Shown: in pieces, positions 25,401 through 31,703 of the stretch
Layout of the letters: each line of letters opens with the position of its first letter
Numbering within the stretch: the first letter of the stretch is position 1
From: UBA1431 sp002329665
GTDB taxonomy: Bacteria; Bacillota; Clostridia; Christensenellales; UBA1431
Assembly (NCBI GenBank): GCA_040772545.1
Contig: JAXGXY010000001.1
Coordinates: forward strand, 372,001-436,000
Direction: 5' to 3'
Length of the DNA stretch: 64,000 nt
Made by a program: the position numbers and the translations under genes
The notes under the pieces: model-generated
Database searches by the model: none
What the model was told of the DNA's origin: nothing
Seen by the model: only the letters and a program-made list of their open reading frames with translations

Positions 25401-27547
25401 CGCGGTTCAGGCCGGGAGAGACGGTGTATATGCTCGACACCGTAAACAGCGAGATTGAAAGCCTCACGCCGCTGCCCGCCGGAGCAGGGGACGCCCGCGT
25501 CCGCTACGGTTTCGGGACCGTGCGATATGAGGGAGCGGGATTCGGGATAGAGCACGTGCTCTCGGTCTGGGTCGACGCGGAGCAACCCCTAAAATATGCG
25601 CAGGTCGAGCTGAACAACACGGGCGCGGAGACGAGGCAGTTCAGGGTCTGTTACTACGCGGACTGGGTGCTCGGGGCGTCCCGCTTCGAACACGGCCAGA
25701 CGGTGTTCGCGGAATACGACGCGGCGGCGGGAGTCATCCTGGCATCCAACGCCTTTTCGGGCCGCGACGGCGTCGCTTTCCTGTGCTCCGACCAGGATGA
25801 GACGGTCGCGGCCTGCGACAGGGGCGCTTTCCTGGGCGCGGGCGGCATGCAGGCCCCGGCGGGCATAGAGATAATGGAGAAGGCCCCCGCCCCCGTTTCG
25901 GGCTGGGCCTGCGGCGCGCTCGCGGCCGACGTCGTCCTCCGGCCTGGGGGGCGCAAGAGGCTCCTCTTCGTGATGGGATACGCCGGGGACAAGGACCAGG
26001 CGAAGCAGCTCGCCGCCGGAGCCGTCGCCGAAGGCGCGGCCGAGCGGGCGCTGAAAAACGTGGAAGCATATTGGAAACGGCGCCTGGGGGCGCTGAGGAT
26101 AAAGACCCCCGACAGGGCGCTCGACATCATGGCCAACGGGTTTTTGCCCTACCAGGTCACGGCCTGCCGCCTCTGGGCCCGGACCGGCGCGTACCAGGCC
26201 GGCGGGGCGTACGGGTTCAGAGATCAGTTGCAGGACGTGCTCGCGCTGCTGCCCACCCGTCCGGACGAAGTGCGCGCCCATATCCTGCTGTGCGCCCGTC
26301 ACCAGTTCTTAGAGGGGGACGTGCAGCACTGGTGGCACCCGCCTGCCACGGGGGTGCGCACCCGCATAAGCGACGACCTGCTGTTCTTGCCCTACACCGT
26401 TTCACGGTATGTGAAGGAGACGGGCGATAAGTCAGTGCTGTACGAGACGGTGCCCTACCTGCAGGGGCCCGCGCTTAAAGAAAACCAGCGGGACGCATAT
26501 TTCGAAGCGGGCGAAAGCGACGTTTCGGGGGACGTGTTCGACCACTGCGCACGGGCGATCAACCTCGCGCTCGCGCGAAGGGGGGAGCACGGCCTGCCGC
26601 TGATGCTGGGCGGGGACTGGAACGATGGGATGAACGAGGTGGGCGCTAAGGGCAGGGGGGAGAGCGTGTGGCTCGCGTTCTTCCTATATGACATCCTCAC
26701 GCGGTTTGCCCGCATCGCGGCCGACTGCGGGAGGCAGGCGGAAGCCGCGGCATTCGACGCCGCGGCCGCGGAGCTCAGGGAAAACATCGAAGCCTGCGCC
26801 TGGGACGGCGAATGGTACCTTCGCGCCTTCTACGACGACGGCACGCCGCTGGGCTCGAAAAACGGCGAAGAATGCCGGATCGACTGTATCTCCCAGGCAT
26901 GGGCGGCGATCAGCGGCGCGGCTTCGCCCGGCCGCGCGAAAAAGGCGATGGACGCGGTGTTCAAAAACCTGCTCGACGAGCGGCAAGGCCTTTTGAAACT
27001 CTTCACGCCGCCGTTCGACCGCGGCGAAAAACAGGCCGGCTATATTAGGGGGTATCTGCCGGGCGTGCGCGAAAACGGCGGGCAGTACACGCATGCGGCG
27101 ATGTGGGTCTCTCTCGGCTTTGTCGCGCTGGGCGACGGCGAAAAAGCGCACGCGCTCCTGTCGATGCTCAACCCCGTGGAGCGCGCGAAGACGCCTGAGC
27201 TGCGCAAAAAATACCGCGGCGAACCCTATGTGGTGGCGGCCGACGTGTATACCCTGCAGGGGCAGGAAGGCCGGGCGGGCTGGACCTGGTACACGGGAGC
27301 GGCGTCGTGGATGCTGCAGGCCGTAACCGCGATGCTCGGCTTTAAAAAGGAAGGGGACCAGCTGTTCATAAAGCCGGTGCTGCCGCCTGCCTGGGAGGGT
27401 TTTTCGATAAGCTACCGTTTCGGGAGCGCGCGCTACGAAATCGTAGCGGAATGCGCGGCGGACGCCGAGGAACCGGATCCGATCCTGCTGGTGGACGACG
27501 CCAGGGCGCACACCGTGCACGTCCGCGTGCCGAAAAGCGGCGGTTGA
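19478..27547 (+). CDS. Cyclic beta-1,2-glucan synthase-like enzyme (GT84-glycoamylase-GH94)
   Basis: A giant 2689-residue membrane enzyme, close to the 2800-2870 of Brucella Cgs and Rhizobium NdvB. The N-terminal ~300 residues are helical and soluble, followed by membrane segments near 323-357. A family 84 glycosyltransferase domain has LDADTQ near 522, SHDLLEGA near 634 and EHRWMRGDW near 669. More membrane segments lie near 708-750 and 823-865. A glycoamylase-like domain (about 920-1400) includes YNWYDIRSL, SESGYYAFD and MVHHQGM. Carbohydrate-binding regions lead to a C-terminal GH94 phosphorylase-like domain with RDQLQD, HWWHPP and GGDWNDGMN near 2376. The family makes and trims beta-1,2-glucan. 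The exact product here is unproven. The gene stands alone with its own promoter. Confidence 0.88.
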   Translation: MQILHLIRTYRLQLIKDVKAIKSRLISRPGRPGKTRVRLVRGAELRTLANQLNCANQSARQAQEKGTETAAQQWLVGNSILLQRTLQRLKAAHAKHRSLPGLENEARVVVMARGWIDTLDGRLCEEKLVELCERQRRYDPLTVAELDALGDALALALFEQIVITACIGNTKEKRAKRGEAALGDVAFAEQGYLQRQAQLDYHMAALVQNLQALEDLDVERICAAGCPADVLLREDAVFMAMDRASRATYRLAVADKARLAGRSEEEVVRAALQLAADGKEPYAKEVGYYLLDDGQGALFSALNANRRGRTATRRQKERRVVAGICALTAAAAVPLLFLLPPLHALWIALLTLPLSQQMAQEIVRRIALRVGGHVLCALDFSEEIPADCATAVVVPVLLTTPTRARAVARSLEALYLGNRSDRLCFILLGDYKDSKKKVQDTDAAIAREATLCIRELNARYGLRFFYLQRPRRHHKPDNVYMGRERKRGALCDLASLLLHGETGPFEDVEDALMQKSFRYMLTLDADTQMQPGGAHKLIGAIGHPLNRAHMDREGRVFRGYGIMHPIVRITLRSAARTFFSRSFSSQAGIDAYAGISADAWFKLLGRGAFTGKGLIDLEVFERAACAVLPGGAILSHDLLEGALCGAALCDRVQVLDGCPPNYLSWAKREHRWMRGDWQILPFIASSLPIAAIDRLRMTDNLLRSLRPVALLALLFAAALLNSAGLVLYSLLLWSSPFWIMLCTAVYGLFYRENRGARVRTIVKSSIEWLTCLAFEFLMLGHRAFLAAHATACALYRRYISGRRLLEWVTAADAEEALSNAVYSYLLRLWHGALAAVLLCLARLEWWPVAALWAVSPFVAWAVSREISAGQPLSRDQRLRLGALSRRTWEYFVCLVNEQTHYLPPDNYQFAPKPGPALRTSPTNIGYALLADVCAAQLCYIGWDEMCARIGDTLNTLEGMESYKGHFYNWYDIRSLSPLCPRYISTVDSGNLVCAMVTVRQALKLMPEAPVSPQRVLNGIAHALAADCYEKAPEDEKKTVFKRAIALTQARCKPDTRGLCVLRDRLGRLNALLGDDGAAWNRSLKQVQDAIEALDALMPWLSACPDAAKAHAEVMDRICGMHALRFNAAKAIALLSSDPSSRELCDLVFKGHMAARDRLAAAGPLCDRLTALIDRTDFAVLYDEERELLYIGMDGEGRTGRAHYDLWTSEARLTSLVAMSKGEVPFDHYRRLGRVPTRYRSHRTLLSWSGTMFEYLMTRLFVPDAPGSLGETVVRGAVKIQRAYARRLGLPFGMSESGYYAFDRQLNYQYKAFGVPSIGFKSGLLRERVIAPYASVLAATVDAHAALENMERLGKEGALSPFGFYEALDYTPERIGEGRKVQVVQSAMVHHQGMILCALTNVLEQSALQKWFMNDPGMRALWGLLEERSIDTWPKALNKIEELSPPTAVCALPGRVVKQVQGAHLSQLLSGGSYHVRITATGGGMSTLNGIALNRWRDDPVLDDYGLRVYIRLKNQKPFCAMPGPDETLNREESVEFFPHFARFTRSKVSIGTELEVFVCPEPDAEVRVLTLENTSHRALEVEVSCAFEPVLCRIEHDVAHPAFSSLFLECSADEGNRLLLCKRRSRSSDQPQVCAGAWLVGDRREVEFVYCLDREQLTKGGLGNIKTKSPHPVMAWGARLTVPARSTRRVAFVVCMAPDPETVYGHFSVMKTMAAVGNAMELARAFAQAALRHIGLLGSQVNLCQRLSARLLYVKSREEKATARARDLWALGISGDVPIVLSNVYTTDQMEDIRTLFAFYRYWLFCGLDVDLVFINRSRTDYYALLGETLRDEAQRVAVPQGNRGSVHILNEEDVADPVIRQLYGVARVVLNAGESWRDFAAGQLRSPVKPYMRAKGGTLKGEGPLEFDNGAGGFDRDGTEYVIRVGESGATAVPWCNVLANPGFGTLCAAQGIAYTWAENSRQNKLTPWHNDNARFRPGETVYMLDTVNSEIESLTPLPAGAGDARVRYGFGTVRYEGAGFGIEHVLSVWVDAEQPLKYAQVELNNTGAETRQFRVCYYADWVLGASRFEHGQTVFAEYDAAAGVILASNAFSGRDGVAFLCSDQDETVAACDRGAFLGAGGMQAPAGIEIMEKAPAPVSGWACGALAADVVLRPGGRKRLLFVMGYAGDKDQAKQLAAGAVAEGAAERALKNVEAYWKRRLGALRIKTPDRALDIMANGFLPYQVTACRLWARTGAYQAGGAYGFRDQLQDVLALLPTRPDEVRAHILLCARHQFLEGDVQHWWHPPATGVRTRISDDLLFLPYTVSRYVKETGDKSVLYETVPYLQGPALKENQRDAYFEAGESDVSGDVFDHCARAINLALARRGEHGLPLMLGGDWNDGMNEVGAKGRGESVWLAFFLYDILTRFARIAADCGRQAEAAAFDAAAAELRENIEACAWDGEWYLRAFYDDGTPLGSKNGEECRIDCISQAWAAISGAASPGRAKKAMDAVFKNLLDERQGLLKLFTPPFDRGEKQAGYIRGYLPGVRENGGQYTHAAMWVSLGFVALGDGEKAHALLSMLNPVERAKTPELRKKYRGEPYVVAADVYTLQGQEGRAGWTWYTGAASWMLQAVTAMLGFKKEGDQLFIKPVLPPAWEGFSISYRFGSARYEIVAECAADAEEPDPILLVDDARAHTVHVRVPKSGG

Positions 27548-27677
27548 TTTTGCACGGCATTTCCCTATAAAAATGTAAATCATATTCACAAAAAGTTTTG
27601 TGCCCCGGCGGCATGTCCGTCAACGAGAGGCGGGGCTTTGACGTGCGCCCACGACGTAATAGCACGATGGAGGGTTT

Positions 27678-27752
27678 ATGGCCGTGACGAAAAAACGCAA
27701 ACGCCGGCATGCCCGATTCACGAATGGCGACAACGTGATAAAAAGGGGTTAA
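27678..27752 (+). CDS. Possible 24-residue basic peptide (doubtful)
   Basis: An ATG preceded by GGAGGG (spacing about 4) opens a 24-codon frame rich in Lys and Arg (MAVTKKRKRRHARF...). It lies in the 412-nt gap between the glucan synthase-like gene and tig. There is no independent support, so it may be chance. Elsewhere in 27548-27862 I see only a GCCCC/GGGGC hairpin near 27602-27637 and a lone TATAAT at 27771 without a good -35. Confidence 0.2.
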   Translation: MAVTKKRKRRHARFTNGDNVIKRG

Positions 27753-27862
27753 GGGTAGAAAGAAATGGTGTATAATGAAATAAGCAAACGGGCGGGAGTC
27801 CATTTCCCAAATAGCGTAAATCTGCCTTGTTCTTCCTTGGAGAAAGCCTCAGGCCCGGCAGG

Positions 27863-27891
27863 TTGCAATTGAAGTGCCGTTGTGGTACACT
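27863..27891 (+). promoter_or_regulatory. Promoter for tig
   Basis: TTGCAA at 27863-27868 and TACACT at 27886-27891 are 17 nt apart, and TGG before the -10 gives an extended -10. The leader to the tig ATG would be about 62 nt. Confidence 0.6.
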
Positions 27892-27959
27892 ACTTTAGAA
27901 TGCTTTGGAAACTGCCTGTTTATGGGCGTTTCGAAACGACACATCCGGGAGGAAACACG

Positions 27960-29303
27960 ATGGCGCTGTCGATGGAAAAGATTTCGGAGAACAAGGTCAA
28001 GCTCAGGATAGAAGTCGATGCACAGACCTTCGAAAACGGGCTTGAGATCGCATACAGGAAAACCAGGAACAACTACCGCGCTCCGGGCTTCAGGAAAGGG
28101 CGCGTGCCCCGCAAAGTGATCGAGTCCCATTACGGGGACAGCGTGTTCTTCGAGGACGCGTTCAAGGAACTCATGCCCGACGCGTATCAGGCGGCGGTCA
28201 AGGAACTGGAGATCGAACCGGTAGAGCAGCCTTCCATCAGCATCGAGAACATCGGCAGGCACGAAGCGCTGGTTTTCACGGCCGAAGTGCACGTGATGCC
28301 CGAGGTCACACTCGGCCAGTACAAGGGTATAGAAGTCGAAAAAGTAGTGTATAATGTGACCGATGCCGAAGTCCAGGCGGAGGTGGACAAGGCGCTGGAG
28401 AAAGCTGCGCGCTATGTCGAGGCGGACCGCACCGTACAGGAAGGCGACCGCGTCGTTCTGGATTATAAAGGCACGTTCGACGGCGTGGAATTCGAGGGCG
28501 GAAGCGCGGAAAACACGACGCTCGATATCGGGAGCAAGATGTTCATCGCCGGGTTTGAAGAGCAGATCGTCGGCATGAAAAAGGATGAACAAAAGGACAT
28601 CGAGGTGACGTTCCCCGAGGATTATCCGTCCAAGGAACACGCCGGGAGAAACGCCGTCTTCCATGTGACGGTGCATGAAGTCAAGGAAAAAGAGCTGCCA
28701 GCTTTCGACGACGAGTTCGTCAAGGACGTGAGCGAGGAATTCGATACGGTCGAAGAATACCTTGCGGACATCCGCAGGCGTCTGGCCGAGCAGGGCGAAA
28801 GGGAAGCGAAGGCCAAGATGGAAGACGCCGCGGTCAGGAAGGTCGTAGAGAACGCCACTGCCGACATCCCCGACTGCATGGTGGAGGACCAGCTCGACGC
28901 CATGCTGCAGGATATGCGCATGAACCTTATGAGAAGCGGCATCCGGCTCGAAGATTTCTTCGAATATACCAAGTCGTCCGAGGAGGACTATCGCAAGCGT
29001 TACCGCGACGAAGCGAAAACGCGGGTCAAGACCCGGCTGGTGTTCCAGGCGCTCAGGGAAAAAGAGGGCATCGCAGCGGCCGAAGAGGACGTGGAAGAAA
29101 AGATCGCGAAAATGGCCGAAAGCCGCAAGCTCGACGCCAAGGAATACAGGGAAATGATGAAGCCGGGCGATCTGGAATACCTCAGGGACACTATTGCGAT
29201 CGACAAGACGATCGACCTGATAATGGACAGCGCGGTGTATGTCGACCCCGGGCCCGAACCCGAATCCGAAGCGGAAGAAGGAACGGAAACGGCCGCCGAA
29301 TGA
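27960..29303 (+). CDS. tig: Trigger factor
   Basis: Ribosome-associated chaperone and peptidyl-prolyl isomerase, 447 residues. The N-terminal ribosome-binding domain carries the signature GFRKGRVPRKVIE, which docks on L23. An FKBP-type domain spans about residues 150-245 (GDRVVLDYKGTFDGVEFEGG, FIAGFEEQIVGM). A long helical C-terminal arm domain follows. The acidic tail (PGPEPESEAEEGTE) is extended. GGAGGAAA before the ATG supports the start; 26 codons of open frame upstream are not used. It heads tig-clpP-clpX-lon-engB, as in B. subtilis and Clostridia. Confidence 0.96.
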   Translation: MALSMEKISENKVKLRIEVDAQTFENGLEIAYRKTRNNYRAPGFRKGRVPRKVIESHYGDSVFFEDAFKELMPDAYQAAVKELEIEPVEQPSISIENIGRHEALVFTAEVHVMPEVTLGQYKGIEVEKVVYNVTDAEVQAEVDKALEKAARYVEADRTVQEGDRVVLDYKGTFDGVEFEGGSAENTTLDIGSKMFIAGFEEQIVGMKKDEQKDIEVTFPEDYPSKEHAGRNAVFHVTVHEVKEKELPAFDDEFVKDVSEEFDTVEEYLADIRRRLAEQGEREAKAKMEDAAVRKVVENATADIPDCMVEDQLDAMLQDMRMNLMRSGIRLEDFFEYTKSSEEDYRKRYRDEAKTRVKTRLVFQALREKEGIAAAEEDVEEKIAKMAESRKLDAKEYREMMKPGDLEYLRDTIAIDKTIDLIMDSAVYVDPGPEPESEAEEGTETAAE

Positions 29304-29338
29304 TCGAAGCGGCCCATGTAAAAGGAGGTATGTTCATA

Positions 29339-29926
29339 ATGAGCAGTCTTGTTCCTATCGTAGTCGAACAAACCAACCGCGGAGAGCGCTCATATGATAT
29401 TTATTCCCGCCTGCTCAAGGACCGTATCGTGTTCCTGGGCAGCGACGTCGACGATACGACGGCCAGCCTGGTCGTCGCGCAACTGCTGTTCCTTGAAGCG
29501 GAAGACCCCGACAAGGACATCCAGCTCTACATCAACAGCCCCGGAGGATCGGTCACGGCCGGCATGGCCATTTACGACACGATGCAGTACGTCAAGCCCG
29601 ACGTTTCCACGATCTGCGTGGGACTCGCCGCGTCGATGGGCGCGTTCCTGCTCGCGGCCGGGGCCAAGGGGAAGCGAAGAGCCCTGCCCAACAGCGAAGT
29701 GATGATCCACCAGCCTTCGGGCGGCGCGCGCGGACAGGCGACGGACATTGCGATAGCGGCTGAGCATATAATAAAGATCAAGAAGAAGATGAACAAGATC
29801 CTGAGCGAGCGCACCGGCCAGCCGCTGGAGCGGATCGCGGCAGACGTGGAACGCGACTTCTACATGAGTGCGGAGGATGCCAAGAAATACGGCATCATAG
29901 ACGAGATATTCGCGCCTCGGCATTGA
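29339..29926 (+). CDS. clpP: ATP-dependent Clp protease proteolytic subunit
   Basis: The 195-residue serine peptidase that forms the tetradecameric ClpP barrel. The catalytic triad is Ser at about 99 (GLAASMGAFLLAAG), His at about 124 (MIHQPSGGARGQ) and an Asp in VERDFYMS. The mature start PIVVEQTNRGERSYDIYSRLL is conserved. Two ATGs are possible; 29339 has the better spacing (10 nt) from AAAGGAGGT. It is encoded directly before its unfoldase partner clpX. Confidence 0.97.
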   Translation: MSSLVPIVVEQTNRGERSYDIYSRLLKDRIVFLGSDVDDTTASLVVAQLLFLEAEDPDKDIQLYINSPGGSVTAGMAIYDTMQYVKPDVSTICVGLAASMGAFLLAAGAKGKRRALPNSEVMIHQPSGGARGQATDIAIAAEHIIKIKKKMNKILSERTGQPLERIAADVERDFYMSAEDAKKYGIIDEIFAPRH

Positions 29927-29989
29927 AATTTATAAGCAAAGGATACGAAACTTCCCGGCCGGCGGACGTGCCGGCTACGAGGTGAAAAA

Positions 29990-31300
29990 ATGGCAAAATA
30001 CGATGATACAAAAAAAATAAAGTGCTCTTTCTGCGGCAAACTGCAGGAACAGGTGCGCAGGCTGGTCGCCGGCCCGGGCGTGTATATCTGCGATGAGTGC
30101 CTCGAACTCTGCATGGAGATCATGGAAGAGGATTTCAGCGACGTTTCCGGCGTCGAAGTGCAGGATATCCCCAAGCCCAAGGAGATACTCGCCAGCCTGA
30201 ACCAGTACGTGATCGGGCAGGACAGCGCGAAAAAATCGATGGCGGTGGCCGTTTACAACCACTATAAGCGGATCAACGCGGACATCAAAAAAGACGACGT
30301 GGAGCTTCAGAAGAGCAACATCGTGATGCTCGGGCCAACGGGCTGCGGCAAGACGCTGCTGGCGCAGACGCTCGCGCGCATCCTGAACGTGCCCTTTGCG
30401 ATAGCTGACGCCACGTCGCTCACCGAGGCCGGCTACGTGGGCGAGGATGTGGAGAACATCCTGCTCAAGCTCATCCAGGCCGCGGACTACGACGTGGACC
30501 GCGCGGAAAAAGGCATCATCTTCATCGACGAAGTCGACAAGATCGCCAAAAAATCGGAAAACCCGTCCATTACCCGCGACGTGTCGGGGGAGGGCGTGCA
30601 GCAGGCGTTGCTCAAAATTCTCGAAGGCACGGTCGCGAGCGTGCCGCCCCAGGGCGGGCGCAAGCATCCGCAGCAGGAGTTCATCCAGATCGACACGACC
30701 AACATCCTCTTCATCTGCGGCGGCGCTTTCGAGGGCGTCGACAAGATCATCGAGACGCGCATCGGCAAGAAGATGATGGGATTCGGCTCCGATGTCAAGA
30801 GCAAAAAGGAAAAGGACATAGGCGAGGTGCTCAAGCACATCCTCCCCGAGGACCTGCTCAAATACGGGCTGATACCCGAATTCGTCGGGCGCCTGCCCGT
30901 GATAGTGACCCTTGAACAGCTCGACGAGGACGCGCTGGTGAGCATACTTACCCAACCCAAAAACGCGCTGGTGAACCAGTACATCAAACTCTTCGAAATC
31001 GACGGCGTAGAGTTGACGTTTGAAGAGGACGCGATACGCGCGGTCGCGGCGGAGGCCATGGTGCGAAAAACGGGCGCGCGCGGCCTTAGGGCCATCATGG
31101 AAGATGTCATGCTGGACGTTATGTACGACATCCCGTCGCGCGAAGACGTGACGAAATGCATCATAACGCGAGAACACATAGAGAAGAGGCTGCAGCCTGA
31201 ACTCGTGATAAGCGATGTCCCCAGGCCCAAGAAGAAGCTTAAAAAGTCCGGGAAACAGGACGAACTCGGAATCGCGGCCAGCACGGAAACGGCGTCCTGA
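29990..31300 (+). CDS. clpX: ATP-dependent Clp protease ATP-binding subunit ClpX
   Basis: AAA+ unfoldase of 436 residues that feeds tagged proteins to ClpP. The N-terminal zinc-binding domain has CSFCGK and CDECLELC. Walker A is GPTGCGKT, Walker B IIFIDEVDKI, and the pore loop GYVGEDVE is present. Sensor motif EFVGRLPVI and the ARGLRAIMED helix are intact. The ClpP-docking loop reads MMGFGSD where most ClpX have IGF, a conservative change. GAGGTG precedes the ATG. The C-terminus is extended by a short charged tail. Confidence 0.97.
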   Translation: MAKYDDTKKIKCSFCGKLQEQVRRLVAGPGVYICDECLELCMEIMEEDFSDVSGVEVQDIPKPKEILASLNQYVIGQDSAKKSMAVAVYNHYKRINADIKKDDVELQKSNIVMLGPTGCGKTLLAQTLARILNVPFAIADATSLTEAGYVGEDVENILLKLIQAADYDVDRAEKGIIFIDEVDKIAKKSENPSITRDVSGEGVQQALLKILEGTVASVPPQGGRKHPQQEFIQIDTTNILFICGGAFEGVDKIIETRIGKKMMGFGSDVKSKKEKDIGEVLKHILPEDLLKYGLIPEFVGRLPVIVTLEQLDEDALVSILTQPKNALVNQYIKLFEIDGVELTFEEDAIRAVAAEAMVRKTGARGLRAIMEDVMLDVMYDIPSREDVTKCIITREHIEKRLQPELVISDVPRPKKKLKKSGKQDELGIAASTETAS

Positions 31301-31382
31301 TAGTTAGGGCGCGGGCGCGGCGCAAGGCCGAAGGCGCGGACCGCCGGTGCCGGGATTGCCGGCAAGCCCTCTTTTAAAGGGC

Positions 31383-31488
31383 GTGGGGGATTGTCATCCC
31401 CCGCTTAAGTTTTGGAAATAATGGTGCGAAAATGCCGTTTTGCCCGCCAGGGAATCCGATGACAAATCCTTTTTGGATTTGTCATCGG
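31383..31488 (+). repeat. Structured intergenic repeat, copy A (after clpX)
   Basis: The gap 31301-31630 holds two hairpins in a fixed order. GTGGGGGAT-TGTC-ATCCCCCGC lies at 31383-31404. A perfect 14-bp inverted repeat CCGATGACAAATCC/GGATTTGTCATCGG with a T5 loop lies at 31456-31488. Between them is GCGAAAATGCCG. The reverse complement has the same order of parts as copy B at 49912-50044 (CCG-N2-GACAA stem, GGCATTTT..CGC, GGGGGAT stem). No open reading frame is convincing here. It may be a non-autonomous repeat family. The rest of the gap has no clear signal. Confidence 0.65.
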
Positions 31489-31630
31489 CCTATAGACCGC
31501 AAGTATTTCGAAAAACCGGCGAGACATCGCGGCGGACGGCAAAGGGCTCGAATGCGTCACGGCAGGCAGGGCATTTCTGGCGGCCGGTATACCGGGCCGA
31601 AGGGAGAACCGGTTCGTAAAGCCGGGACGC

Positions 31631-31659
31631 TTGCGCACAAACAGGAGAGTTGCTATAAT
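31631..31659 (+). promoter_or_regulatory. Promoter for lon
   Basis: TTGCGC at 31631-31636 and TATAAT at 31654-31659 are 17 nt apart, with an extended -10 TGC. Transcription would start near 31666, about 38 nt before the lon ATG. I see no inverted repeat of the CtsR or CIRCE type. Confidence 0.7.
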
Positions 31660-31703
31660 GAATGCGCCCCTTTGGGGGAGGCGTATTGAGAAGGAGAGAA
31701 GCC

